NCBI RefSeq assembly: GCF_018130165.1
Contig: NZ_JAFCLZ010000006.1
Coordinates: forward strand, 279,503 to 343,502
Direction: 5' to 3'
Source of the DNA: Bradyrhizobium sp. JYMT SZCCT0180
GTDB lineage: Bacteria; Pseudomonadota; Alphaproteobacteria; Rhizobiales; Xanthobacteraceae
Length of the DNA: 64,000 nucleotides
The notes under the pieces were generated by a model. That model made no database searches. It had not been told where the DNA came from and saw only the letters and a list, made by a program, of their open reading frames with translations. A program made the translations under genes and the position numbers. The stretch's first letter is position 1. The number at the start of each line of letters is the position of its first letter. Shown one piece after another: positions 26,902 to 35,791 of this stretch.

Positions 26902-28446
26902 GTGAGTGAGATTGATCGGCTTCGGGTCGAAAACCAGCGCCTCTCGGATGAGGTCAAGCGCCTGGTGACAACCGAGGTTCAGCTCTACGAAGTGCAAGAG
27001 CATCTCGATGGCCAGATGAGCGCGTATCGCCATCTCTATGAGCTTGGTAAGAAATTCAACACAACCGTCGACCTCACGACGATCCTGCAGCTCGCCGCCA
27101 AATTCGTTTTATACGAACTCAATTTCGAGCGCTGCCTCTTTCTTCTGAAGCAATCCGGCGCGAACAGCTTCTCCATCGAGACGATGGATGGTTACTATAA
27201 CGATGCCGAGAGTACCGTCATCGCGAGGTTGGCACTCCCCACCGCCTCATTGGCGCTCGCACCACTATATGCCGGCGTTGAACGGGTACTGTGTTTGCCC
27301 GATTGCCGCCGCAGCGAGCTGACCTCGCTGCGGCGTCTCATCGGTATGGACGAGTACGTCGTCTTGCCGTTGGGCGGGGAACCGAAAAATCCAATTCGCT
27401 TGCTGGTCGCGGGAAATACAGCGGGGCAAGCGCCTTATCAGCGCCGGGTTGTCCAAGAAGGCGAGGCGCTACTCGGGCTAGCCAACCTGGCAAGCCAGAC
27501 CTCTACCGCGATTAACAATGCGAACTTCTACCAAGCGCTCGAATGGGAGCGGCAGTCACTCGAAGAGAAAGTCCGCGAACGCACACGGGAACTCTCGCGA
27601 TCGCTGGAAGAATTGCGCGCGGCGCAGGATCGGCTAATCCAAACTGAAAAACTTGCCTCCCTAGGGCAACTCACCGCCGGCATCGCCCACGAAATCAAGA
27701 ACCCGCTTAATTTCATCAATAATTTCTCCGCCCTGTCGGCGGAGCTGGTCGACGAACTAGGCGAGGTCCTCAAGCCCGCGCCATTGAACGACCTGATGCG
27801 CCAAGAAACTGACGAAATCGCAAAGCTGCTAAAGGGCAATCTTGAAAAAGTAGTGCAGCACGGCAAGCGCGCCGACTCGATCGTCAGGAATATGCTCATG
27901 CACTCGCGCGATGGCTCGGGTGACCGGCGCACTGTCGACATCAATACCCTGGTTGGCGAGAGTCTCAAGCTCGCATACCATGGCGCCCGCGCGGAGAAGC
28001 GGGTTATTCAGATTAGGCTGGAGCAGGATTTCGATCCCGCCGCCGGCGAAGCTGAGCTGCTGCCGCAGGAGATCACACGCGTGCTGCTCAACCTGATCTC
28101 GAACGGTTTCTATGCGGCAATGAAACGCAAGGCGGAAGATGACCTTGAGGGTTATGAGCCTGCGCTTACCGCCGCGACCAGAAACCTCGGTGACCGCGTC
28201 GAAATCCGAATTCGCGACAATGGCGCGGGCATTCCGTCCGAGGTGAGGGAAAAGATGTTCAACCCATTCTTCACTACCAAGCCGCCGGGCGAAGGGACCG
28301 GTCTCGGGCTTTCGTTGAGCTTCGACATCGTTGTCAAGCAACATGCCGGATTGATTGAGGTTGACACTCAACCCGGCAAATTCACCGAATTCAGGGTCAT
28401 CCTTCCGCGCTCCGCCCCCGCGGGCAAAGCTGAGGCACATACATGA
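26902..28446 (+). CDS. sensor histidine kinase, soluble, with coiled coil and GAF-like domain
   Basis: A 514-residue cytoplasmic kinase. It opens with a coiled coil (residues 1-45), then a GAF-like domain (about 50-205), a second coiled coil (KVRERTRELSRSLEELRAAQ), a HisKA domain with phospho-acceptor His263 in GIAHEIKNP, and an HATPase with the N-box LLNLISNGFYAA, G1 DNGAGIP and G2 GTGLGLS. It lacks membrane segments, so its input is likely cytoplasmic, perhaps from the FIST protein encoded just upstream. The start is GTG. Its stop overlaps the start of the receiver gene (ATGA). Confidence 0.93.
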   Translation: MSEIDRLRVENQRLSDEVKRLVTTEVQLYEVQEHLDGQMSAYRHLYELGKKFNTTVDLTTILQLAAKFVLYELNFERCLFLLKQSGANSFSIETMDGYYNDAESTVIARLALPTASLALAPLYAGVERVLCLPDCRRSELTSLRRLIGMDEYVVLPLGGEPKNPIRLLVAGNTAGQAPYQRRVVQEGEALLGLANLASQTSTAINNANFYQALEWERQSLEEKVRERTRELSRSLEELRAAQDRLIQTEKLASLGQLTAGIAHEIKNPLNFINNFSALSAELVDELGEVLKPAPLNDLMRQETDEIAKLLKGNLEKVVQHGKRADSIVRNMLMHSRDGSGDRRTVDINTLVGESLKLAYHGARAEKRVIQIRLEQDFDPAAGEAELLPQEITRVLLNLISNGFYAAMKRKAEDDLEGYEPALTAATRNLGDRVEIRIRDNGAGIPSEVREKMFNPFFTTKPPGEGTGLGLSLSFDIVVKQHAGLIEVDTQPGKFTEFRVILPRSAPAGKAEAHT

Positions 28447-28826
28447 AGCCTCTTATACTCGTAGTCGATGATGAACCCGACGTCGAAGATTTATTTCGCC
28501 AGCAATTCCGACGCGACATCCGTGCCGGCCGCTTTACAATGGAGTTTGTTAAGTCGGGAGATAGCGCCCTTAAGAAAATTGGTGACGCTAATGCGGTGCC
28601 TTTGATGCTGATTTTGTCCGACGTCAATATGCCCGGTATGAGCGGGCTTGAACTCCTACCAAAAGCGAAAGCGTCACGACCGGATGTTCCGGTTATCATG
28701 ATCACGGCCTACGGCGATGGCGACACCAGACGAATAGCTTTGGAAGGAGGTGCAGAGGCCTTATTGACTAAACCAATCGACTTCACGGCGCTCCGTAGCG
28801 AAATAGATGGGCGACTTAAAGCCTAA
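28443..28826 (+). CDS. stand-alone receiver (response regulator) protein
   Basis: A 127-residue single receiver domain with no output module. The acidic pocket is Asp9/Asp10 (VVDDEPD), the phospho-acceptor is Asp60 (LILSDVNMPGMSG), the switch Thr is in VIMITAYG and the Lys is in LLTKPID. It overlaps the kinase gene by four bases, so the two are coupled. Lone receivers act as phosphate shuttles or through protein contacts. Together with the FIST protein and the kinase it completes a three-gene sensory module without a DNA-binding part, so an output partner must be encoded elsewhere. Confidence 0.93.
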   Translation: MKPLILVVDDEPDVEDLFRQQFRRDIRAGRFTMEFVKSGDSALKKIGDANAVPLMLILSDVNMPGMSGLELLPKAKASRPDVPVIMITAYGDGDTRRIALEGGAEALLTKPIDFTALRSEIDGRLKA

Positions 28827-29227
28827 GCAGTAGGTCCCGTTTGCCATGACCGTTTTGGGTCGAGTCTGTTAGGCAGGCGGATCGCCGGTCCTCCATCGCT
28901 CCACACGCGTTGGTTCCACCTCTGGCAAAGAGGGCCGTTCCCTTCGCGGATGAGCGCTTCGCCGGCGGCGCGCTTTCAACCGCGCTTGCAGCCAGGATGT
29001 TCGTCATCGCGCGAGTTCTTTCTTGAGCGGAAGGAGAGCGGGGTAGGGTGGAGTTTCGGCGCATAGTTTTGCAGTTTTCTAAGTCAGCGCCGGCATCGTA
29101 AAGCGGAATGTCCGCGAACAAAGCCCATTCCTCGCTGCTTGGCTCTCTGCCCATTGGGTAGTGGGTCGTATTGATTGTGGCGGGGTTTGGCCTGGTATGT
29201 TGACAATTTCCACCGCATATTTGGGGG
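28827..29227. other. intergenic region; no gene seen
   Basis: No frame with a ribosome site or known family. No intrinsic terminator for the kinase-receiver operon is obvious. Confidence 0.35.
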
Positions 29228-29437
29228 ATGACGAACGGCACCGTAATCACCGTCCATTTTTCCTGCGCATGTGGGATGCACTATACTGCATCCCAAGTGC
29301 AGATGCCCGAAAGGCGAGAAGGGCGCTTTCATTGCGACGGCTGCAAACAAATTGTCAATGAATGGGCTGGTCATTATCACCTTTTTGATTGGAAGCGCAT
29401 CATCGCCCAGCCGGGGAGGGCGGGTGAGAAGATATGA
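29228..29437 (+). CDS. small zinc-ribbon-like protein, 69 aa
   Basis: The product contains two cysteine pairs spaced like a small zinc ribbon: CACG near residue 13 (HFSCACGMHYTASQ) and CDGC near residue 36 (RFHCDGCKQIVNEWAG), followed by an aromatic HYHLFDWKRI segment. This arrangement suggests one Zn ion and nucleic-acid or protein binding. I recall similar short proteins in Bradyrhizobium. The G-rich stretch touching the ATG is a poor ribosome site, so the start is uncertain. It is cytoplasmic and stands alone downstream of the FIST module. Confidence 0.6.
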   Translation: MTNGTVITVHFSCACGMHYTASQVQMPERREGRFHCDGCKQIVNEWAGHYHLFDWKRIIAQPGRAGEKI

Positions 29438-30157
29438 CTCCCAAACGCCCCACGACCCCAACCAGTTCGCGGGTCGATCATCGACATCGCGACGGGGGAG
29501 ATGCCTGCCCGGACCTTACGCCAGAAGAGCAGGGTAAGGCCCTTGGATGCAGTGGCGTTGAAAAAAGGCTTCCGAGGGTAGCATCATTTTCAGGGCTCAC
29601 TTTTCGAAATGGCCCACTACCGATTTTTGATAAAAACTGCCGAATGATGCAGTAGCTCAATACAAAAGGCCCTAAAGCCAGGCTTTGTATGGTGGAGGGG
29701 ACGGGAGGATCATGACCTAGACTTAGAGCGAATTAGTCCATATCTTTCAGAGGCCAGCGCAGCGCTCGATCGACGCAGGGTGCAGCGAGACGAACTTCGT
29801 CACCCCGTTCTGGCGTCAGATTCCATCTCGACCGCCTTTCGTCCTTGCATCGAGCCGGGAGGAGCGCGTCGATATATCCCGACCCCTCCATGGCATCGAC
29901 CATCACGGTGGACCGAAGTTTGTCCGGCATTTTTTCGCCATCTCGGTCCCCTTGTATAACTTTGGATCTCCTTGCGTTCTCGCGCGGCGCGGGGGGCGTT
30001 CTGAAAACACTAGCAATTCTGGTCTGCGCCCAGTTCTTGGATGCTTGGGCTATCGGGGCTTTCGCTCATTAAGAGGGCCGCTGCGCGGATCAATGATCGA
30101 AGCATTGCATTTTCCGTGAGTGCCCTGCTGATTGGAATTCGCCGCGGCGACCTAATA
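29438..30157. other. intergenic region; no supported gene
   Basis: A frame at 29434-29655 overlaps the zinc-ribbon gene end by ATGA but its composition (Thr/Pro/Arg/Ser) looks non-coding. Other frames have no ribosome site. Confidence 0.35.
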
Positions 30158-30805
30158 GCAAGGCGGATACGGGTAATAGCCGCACGCCGGCGGAGGAGGA
30201 TACGGGCGGTAAAGGGAGCGCCGTAGGCGGACGCAACATGGGCTGCCGCCCGCAGCGCCAGCATATATTGCGCTGCGGAAAGCCGAGCGGCGGGCGACCC
30301 CGGCAAACGACAGCGGCGTGAGTGGCCGGCCGATTATATCGATAAAAACCACCGCAGGTCCGTCCCCACCAGCGAGATCGCCCTACAGAATTTGAACGCT
30401 GAACTGAGCTTGTCGCCCTCAAGCTTCGGATTTTTCAGTACAACCGCCGCATCCTTGACCGAACCGTCCTTGCCCAGGACGGAGACCGTTGCGTTCGGCG
30501 GGTTCTTTCGGCGAAGCTTCCTCACCCGAGGCCCATTCAGCAATCACATCGGCGGTGTGGTGTCCCGCGGCGCGAACGGGACGATCGGCAAAAATGATCG
30601 AACTCGGCGTCACGCCGTTCAGCACCCGAGTTTCGACTTGGAGGGTTGCATTGCGCGAATTGAGTACGGATCGGGACGGCACAATCTCGGGCTTGGCAGC
30701 GGCAGTCGGGTTCATGGGGGGCGATGGCGTATTTGGCCGAAGGCCGCTGCCGGAGAGTACGGTCAGGCCGAATAAGACCGCCATTATGATGTTCGTATTC
30801 TTCAT
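30158..30805 (-). pseudogene. secreted GRPLTP-motif protein gene with two frameshifts and a stop
   Basis: The start has GGAG before the ATG and an apparent signal peptide (MKNTNIIMAVLFGLTVLSGS). The text PEIVPSRSVLNSRNATLQVE and IIFADRPVRAAGHHTADVIA reads in one frame to about 30525, where one base is lost. NPPNATVSVLGKDGSVKDAA and VVLKNPKLEGDKLS follow in a second frame. Near 30405 another base is lost, and a TAG replaces the Gln codon before GDLAGGDGPAVVFIDIIGRP. The end IGRPLTPLSFAGVARR matches the intact secreted protein at 39921-40223. It lies 34 bases downstream of the HAD gene and was probably in its operon. Confidence 0.75.
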
Positions 30806-30839
30806 ATCTGCTTCTCCGGTCGGAATCGTTTTAGGCTGG

Positions 30840-31868
30840 CTAATCAAAAGCGAAGATCCGCTTCCAGTCCTTCTTCATGTCGACTACCGTCCAATTGTTC
30901 ACCTTCGCCGCGTCGAGCGCCGCGTCGAGCTTGCCGAAGTGTGAAAGGCGATCGTAGGCATATTCCCGCACCTCGTCGGTGTGATGGACGATCAGACCGA
31001 ACCGCGCACCACTGGCGCCGAGCGTCGCCCATTGCAGCATTTCGAGATCGCCATCGGAATTGCCGAAGGCGGCGATCGGACGGCGGCCGATGTGCTCGTT
31101 GATGCCGACCGGTTTTCCGGCCTTGTCGTCGATGAAGTTGATGTCAGGAAGCCGGAAAAGAGTTGGTGCACCGTCCTTCATTTCAAATCGGGTCTTGATC
31201 GAAGATCCGATCACCTGCTCCGGCGGCACGCCGTAGATCCTTTCGGTCCACGGCCGCATAAACTCAATTCCGCCGCCCGACGCGATGAAGGTCTTAAAAC
31301 CGCTGGCGCGCAGGTAGGCGAGCAGTTCCAGCATTGGCTGGTAGACCAGTTCGGTATAGGGTCGTTTGAAGCGGTGATCGCGCGTCGTCGCGAGCCAGTC
31401 CGAGGAGATTTTTTCGAACTCTGCCGTGGTCATGCCGGCATGTGTTACCGCCACTAGTTCAACCAGTCCTTTCTCGCCTGATGCCGCCAGCGCCTTGAAA
31501 TCGTTGTCCAGCACCGCTGCGAACGGCTGCTTGGTCTTCCATTCCGGATGCATAGGCGCCATCGCCTTCACGCGGTCCAGTATGAAGGCCAGTTGCACGT
31601 ACATCGGCTGCTCGACCCAGAGCGTTCCGTCATTGTCGAAGGTCGCGATGCGCTTGTCGGCCGCAACGAAGTCAGGCCCGCCTTGCGTCGTGACGCGCGC
31701 GACGAAGTTGAGGATCGAGGTCTTTGTCGCGCCATCCTTCCAAGACGGCAGCGGGTCGGATGGTGCCTGCGCCGATGCGAAACGAGACGAAGCAGATAGG
31801 ATAGGGAGGGTTGCGAGCGAAGTGAGCAGAAATCGACGATCAAGGAGGGGAAACCGAGATGCACTCAT
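30840..31868 (-). CDS. secreted HAD-superfamily phosphatase
   Basis: A 342-residue enzyme. The N-terminus has a twin-arginine-like LDRRFLLTSL followed by a hydrophobic stretch and a cut site around FASAQA, so it is likely exported. HAD motif I is IATFDNDGTLWVEQP (nucleophile and acid in DNDGT), motif II is in FIASGGGIEFM, motif III Lys lies near KTRFEMKDG and motif IV is AAFGNSDGDLEML. HAD phosphatases cleave phosphate esters with an aspartyl intermediate and Mg2+. The chosen ATG has AGGGA eight bases upstream. A perfect TTGGACC palindrome lies about 155 bases upstream, tying it to the FIST operon and the sulfatase operon. Confidence 0.88.
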   Translation of the reverse strand: MSASRFPLLDRRFLLTSLATLPILSASSRFASAQAPSDPLPSWKDGATKTSILNFVARVTTQGGPDFVAADKRIATFDNDGTLWVEQPMYVQLAFILDRVKAMAPMHPEWKTKQPFAAVLDNDFKALAASGEKGLVELVAVTHAGMTTAEFEKISSDWLATTRDHRFKRPYTELVYQPMLELLAYLRASGFKTFIASGGGIEFMRPWTERIYGVPPEQVIGSSIKTRFEMKDGAPTLFRLPDINFIDDKAGKPVGINEHIGRRPIAAFGNSDGDLEMLQWATLGASGARFGLIVHHTDEVREYAYDRLSHFGKLDAALDAAKVNNWTVVDMKKDWKRIFAFD

Positions 31869-32021
31869 GATAAAGGTCCCTTTGGACATTAACGAGGACG
31901 GTGCCATCACGCGCTAGCCGCTGTTTATCCTATCCGCCAGTTGCCGATTGAGCTTGATGCCTCGCTACAGTTAGCGCTGCCACGGCTTGAGACGGTACGT
32001 TATGGAAGGAGCCTATTGCGG

Positions 32022-32045
32022 AATATTGGACCCTGGTCCAATATT
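32022..32045. promoter_or_regulatory. palindromic operator candidate, copy B
   Basis: Eleven-base perfect arms around CT: AATATTGGACC-CT-GGTCCAATATT. It lies about 155 bases upstream of the HAD phosphatase start. The core is identical to copies A and C. Confidence 0.8.
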
Positions 32046-32139
32046 GTACCCCACGCATGCTCATAATACCGCGATTGACCGTGATCTCGGGCGGGACGTA
32101 GATTTAACAACGCGCGAATTGGCAATACGGCGTCGCCGG

Positions 32140-32454
32140 CTATCTCGTCTTCACCCCTACATCCATCTGGAGGCAGGTTTGCAGGCTGACATAGCTCGGC
32201 GTGCCTCCAATGCTCTCCTGGGAGACTCAACTCTTTTTGCTGGATGGGGCAAATTTTGACCATTGGCTTCCGAGCTGCTTCCGGGCCGTCGGTTCATCGT
32301 TGACGCAGGACTTCAGCGATTGGACGTCATTAAGTCCGGCCGTTGCGGCAAGGTCGAGCTTGCAGCTCCGAACAATGTCGAACGTCGGCACCCGATCGGC
32401 GACGGTGACGACAAGTTGCGAGCTCAAGGCGATCATCGAAATTGAAACAGGCAT
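32140..32454 (-). pseudogene. small secreted Cys-containing protein gene interrupted by one TGA
   Basis: GGAG lies eight bases before the ATG. The product reads MPVSISMIALSSQLVVTVAD, then a Cys-bearing helical region with SCVNDEPTARKQLGSQWSKF, then APSSKKS and TGA at 32227-32229. In the same frame the text continues VSQESIGGTPSYVSLQTCLQ and ends at TAG. In proteins of this type as I remember them (…GG.PSYVELLTCLQM) a cysteine stands where this TGA is. A TGC/TGT to TGA change is the simplest reading, so I call it a pseudogene with one nonsense codon; see the findings for the alternative. Confidence 0.6.
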
Positions 32455-32507
32455 TTTCGTATCTCCACTCGATATTGTTTTTCCAACGTGAGCTTTCGAA
32501 CCGAACT

Positions 32508-32888
32508 CTAACACTCCTCGCGAGGAACATTAATCGCCCGATCGATAGCGGCAAGTAAGGTGCTATCCTGAAGGGGCTTCAATAGAAGGGCCGCCGATCG
32601 AAGGTTGTCCTGATGCGGTGCCGCGTCGTGGTGGGCTGTGATCATGATCGTCGGGATAATGAAGCCCTTCCGTATTAAATGTTCTTGCAGCTCCTGCCCG
32701 TTCATAGCGGGCATCTGAAGATCGACAATCAGGCATTTGGGAGGGCCGTCGGGCAACGAAGCAAGAAACTCTTGCCCTGATTCGTATGCGTGAACCTTGT
32801 AACCATGGGATCGCAGCAGCCTGCTCAGCGCCTTGAGCACGGCCGGATCATCGTCGACCACAGCGATCCAGGGAGAACTCTCCACCAT
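32508..32888 (-). CDS. stand-alone receiver protein
   Basis: A 126-residue receiver domain without an output domain: acidic triad in VVDDDPAV, phospho-acceptor Asp56 in CLIVDLQMPAMNG, Thr in IMITAHHD and Lys104 in LLLKPLQ. It closely resembles the receiver of the neighbouring FixJ-like regulator. It reads away from that regulator's gene end on the same strand, 66 bases downstream. A degenerate copy of the TTGGACC palindrome lies in this gap at 32924-32939. It may modulate the kinase encoded upstream by competing for phosphate. Confidence 0.9.
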   Translation of the reverse strand: MVESSPWIAVVDDDPAVLKALSRLLRSHGYKVHAYESGQEFLASLPDGPPKCLIVDLQMPAMNGQELQEHLIRKGFIIPTIMITAHHDAAPHQDNLRSAALLLKPLQDSTLLAAIDRAINVPREEC

Positions 32889-32923
32889 AAAGGATTATTG
32901 CGCCCGGTTCTTTGCCGGTCGAG

Positions 32924-32940
32924 TTGACCGTTGGTCCAAT
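32924..32940. promoter_or_regulatory. degenerate copy D of the palindrome
   Basis: One good half GGTCCAAT plus a damaged half TTGACC, separated by GTT. It lies between the FixJ-like gene and the lone receiver gene, about 40 bases upstream of the latter's start. The spacing is one base longer than in copies A-C, so function is doubtful. Confidence 0.35.
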
Positions 32941-32954
32941 AGGCCACGGATTTG

Positions 32955-33569
32955 CTATTTACCTATTCGGGCTTTTTCAGCCAGCCGGACCAAGTCGGCA
33001 ACGCCTCGAACGCCCAGCTTTTCCATCATCCTGCCGCGGTGCACCTTGATGGTCTTTTCTACGGTACCAAGATCGCCGGCAATTTGCTTGTTGAGCCGGC
33101 CAGCGATCACGTGCACGAGCACTTCGCGTTCTCGCGGTGTCAGCGTGCTGATCTTCGCCTGGATTGAGTCCAGTTCTGACTCGGCCAGTCGGTGCTCGGC
33201 ATCGTAGGTCTTCGCGCGCTCAACTGCTTGAAGCAAATCCGTCTCCTTGACCGGCTTGATCAAGAAATCCAGTGCGCCGGCCTTCATGGCGCTCACACTG
33301 GTTGGAACGTCGCCCTTTCCGGTAATGAATATCACTGGTCGGTGCGAGCCCCGAGCAGTCAGCGCCTGCTGGAGGCTGAGACCGTTCAGGCCCGGCATAC
33401 CGACGTCCAGTACGGCGCAGCCAGGTGCCGCGGGGTCGTGCTGCTCAAGGAATTCTTGCGGAGACGAGTAGGCCTGGACTCCATACCCCTTGGCGCGAAG
33501 CAATCGCGACAGTCCTTTCCGCACACCAGCGTCGTCATCAACTAAATAGACAGTAAATTCATCTGTCAT
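32955..33569 (-). CDS. FixJ/NarL-type response regulator
   Basis: A 204-residue regulator: receiver with acids in YLVDDDAG and phospho-acceptor Asp55 in CAVLDVGMPGLNG, Thr in IFITGKGDVPTSVSAMKAGA and Lys in FLIKPV; then a linker and a LuxR-type HTH (LTPREREVLVHVIAGRLNKQ, followed by VEKTIKVHRGRMMEKLG). The GKGDVPTSVxAMKAGA text is the FixJ-group signature. The start overlaps the end of the sensor kinase gene by four bases, so the pair is a two-component system. Its targets are unknown; the TTGGACC palindrome nearby is a candidate to test. Confidence 0.94.
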   Translation of the reverse strand: MTDEFTVYLVDDDAGVRKGLSRLLRAKGYGVQAYSSPQEFLEQHDPAAPGCAVLDVGMPGLNGLSLQQALTARGSHRPVIFITGKGDVPTSVSAMKAGALDFLIKPVKETDLLQAVERAKTYDAEHRLAESELDSIQAKISTLTPREREVLVHVIAGRLNKQIAGDLGTVEKTIKVHRGRMMEKLGVRGVADLVRLAEKARIGK

Positions 33570-35791
33570 GACGCCGTAGCCTCCCAGCTCGGTAACGAAA
33601 TCGTTGCGATAGCGCCCCCGCTCGCGTCGCTCACGAGAGCAAGCCGCCCGCCATGTGCCTCTATGATGGCTGAACAGATCGCGAGGCCAAGACCGAGGCC
33701 GTGCTCCTTTGTGGTATAAAACGCTTCAAATAAACGGTCTTGAGCCAAGGCACCAATGCCGTGCCCTCGATCCTTTACGCACAGCTCAACCGACCCGCTC
33801 TCCATCCCGCGGGTTGAAATCAGGATATACCGCTGATCGACCGGGGTCGCAGCCATGGCATCCATTCCATTCATGACAAGATTAAGCAGGACTTGTTGCA
33901 ATTGGACGGAATCTCCTCTTGTCAGGAAAAGCCTGTTCTCCAGGTCGAACCTGATCCTGATTTCGCGGCCGATCAGTTCGCTGTGCAGGAGGCCGGCTGT
34001 GGATCTGACAAGGTCATTGATGTTGACCGCTTCCAGCTTGGGCTCACCCTTTTTCAGAAGTTGACGGAGGCGTTGAATGACTTCGCTGGCGCGGTTGTCT
34101 TCATGAACGATGTCCTGGAGGGCGTCCCGGATTTCTTCGAGGTCTGGCGATTTCTGTCCCAGCAAGTGCAGGGCCGCCTGGGCGTTCGACAGTATGGCAG
34201 TGAGCGGCTGGTTGATCTCGTGGGCTATCGAACCGGAGAGTGCGCCTAGGACGGACACCCGCATCAGGTGCTCAATTTCCATGCGTTGCAGGGCGGTCTC
34301 GGCTTCGGCCGATTTTTGGTCGGTAAGGTCGACGAAAATGCCCCCTAATTGGTTTGTCTCACCGTTGCCTTCCGCATATGGGTGCGTTCGCATCCGGATC
34401 CAACGCACCTCACCGTTCCGCAAGACAATTCGCACGTCGCTGGCGGCGGGCCGTTGCGTCCCGTTTGACTTCCGAATCGCGCTGTTTGCGGTTTCGAGAT
34501 CATCCGGATGAACCGTCGCAAGGAGCGCCCCTCGGGTAAGCGGTATGTCAGGCGGAAGCCCGAACAGGGCCCTGCAATGTTCGGTGACCCACAACTCGTC
34601 CGTATCCCGGTCGAGCTGCCAGAGTCCGATATTTGCCGCAGTGGCTGCAAACGTCATCCGATCGTCGCTATCCCTTAGCAGCGCCTCGGCGCGCTGCCTC
34701 CTGCGCCATTGAATCAGCAAGGCACCTAGAAAGGCCGTTTGTAGGCCGAGCACGGATAGCGCCGCAACAACGGTGCCGCGATGCTGATCCCAGATCGTCG
34801 GAGGCTTAAATAAAACGACAGTGCCAGGAGGCAGATTTCTTTCCTTCAGATTCCAGCGCTCCATTGCCCGGTGATCGACGCGGTAGTGCTGGTTCGGGTT
34901 TGTTCGAGGCGCGAGCGTCGTCGGATCCGCGCCCTTCATGATCTCGATAGCCATTTCGGCCGTCGCAGTGCCAATCGATTCGAAGGTCTCGACAAAGCCG
35001 CCGACCGCACCCTCACCGATAAATGTATCGTAAGGCCCGTAAACCGGGGCAGGTGACAGCCCGGCCAATTCGGTCGCAATCTGCGCCGGCACGAAGGTCT
35101 TCCCGTCACCGTCGACGAAAATCGTCAGAACGATCACGATTGCATCTTTGGGTACCTTCGACAATTCAGCAATGAGTTCAGCATAAGGAAGTTCGAACAG
35201 GAATGTCGTCTCGAATTTGCGCCCGTGCTCTTCGATGACCCTGCGCGCGGTTGATTGCCAACGCCGATCGGCCTCGCCGCGACCGGCGATGACATACAGG
35301 CGACGAGCCTCCGGTTGAAGCCTCTCCGCCAGCAAGAGCGTTTTCGCCAAGTCGAAGGCTGTTATAATTCCGGTAATCCCCGGTGGCGGTCGCAACGCCG
35401 CGTAGCTCTGGGGCGAGATTGATGCAAAGACCACTGGGACTTTGGGGAGAAAGTCTTGATACTGGATGACGAATGGCAGTGCGGCGCTGCCAATCGTCAT
35501 CACCAGATCCGGGGGATGCTTGCCGTATTTGTCGCGAATAAAGGTCGCCGTTCGCAGCGCATGGGCTTCGTCCATATTCCGGGACAGATCGAGAAATTCC
35601 GCATCTATCTCAACTGATTTCGAGTACTCGACCAGCCGCTTACGAACGGCCTCCGCAATCATGCTGGTGGCGGGAAATGAGTAGTTGAAGGCGTGAAGCA
35701 TAAGAATGCGCGGACGCTCCGCAGCGCAGGCTTCCCCCGCGAGACAAAAAAGGAACCCGATGCTGCACAAAGCAATGCGCGTCGTTGTCAT
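33566..35791 (-). CDS. sensor histidine kinase with periplasmic ABC-type binding domain
   Basis: A 741-residue membrane kinase. Signal peptide at residues 1-23 (MTTTRIALCSIGFLFCLAGE, cut ACA-A); a periplasmic ABC_sub_bind-type domain at about 27-335 (RPRILMLHAFNYSFPATSMI, DLVMTIGSAALPFV, PAPVYGPYDTFIGEGAVGG); a membrane segment at about 340-361; a PAS domain at about 375-492 with its PAC end; HisKA with His524 in GSIAHEINQPLTA; and an HATPase with LLNLVMNGMDAM, DRGHGIG and GLGLGLAIC. It probably senses a small periplasmic ligand. I chose the ATG before the signal peptide over an earlier GTG. It is coupled to the FixJ-like gene. Confidence 0.92.
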   Translation of the reverse strand: MTTTRIALCSIGFLFCLAGEACAAERPRILMLHAFNYSFPATSMIAEAVRKRLVEYSKSVEIDAEFLDLSRNMDEAHALRTATFIRDKYGKHPPDLVMTIGSAALPFVIQYQDFLPKVPVVFASISPQSYAALRPPPGITGIITAFDLAKTLLLAERLQPEARRLYVIAGRGEADRRWQSTARRVIEEHGRKFETTFLFELPYAELIAELSKVPKDAIVIVLTIFVDGDGKTFVPAQIATELAGLSPAPVYGPYDTFIGEGAVGGFVETFESIGTATAEMAIEIMKGADPTTLAPRTNPNQHYRVDHRAMERWNLKERNLPPGTVVLFKPPTIWDQHRGTVVAALSVLGLQTAFLGALLIQWRRRQRAEALLRDSDDRMTFAATAANIGLWQLDRDTDELWVTEHCRALFGLPPDIPLTRGALLATVHPDDLETANSAIRKSNGTQRPAASDVRIVLRNGEVRWIRMRTHPYAEGNGETNQLGGIFVDLTDQKSAEAETALQRMEIEHLMRVSVLGALSGSIAHEINQPLTAILSNAQAALHLLGQKSPDLEEIRDALQDIVHEDNRASEVIQRLRQLLKKGEPKLEAVNINDLVRSTAGLLHSELIGREIRIRFDLENRLFLTRGDSVQLQQVLLNLVMNGMDAMAATPVDQRYILISTRGMESGSVELCVKDRGHGIGALAQDRLFEAFYTTKEHGLGLGLAICSAIIEAHGGRLALVSDASGGAIATISLPSWEATAS

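Noticed and set aside
29434..29655. 73-codon frame overlapping the zinc-ribbon gene end by ATGA
   Set aside because: Thr/Pro/Arg-rich start and no coding pattern; the overlap alone is not enough.
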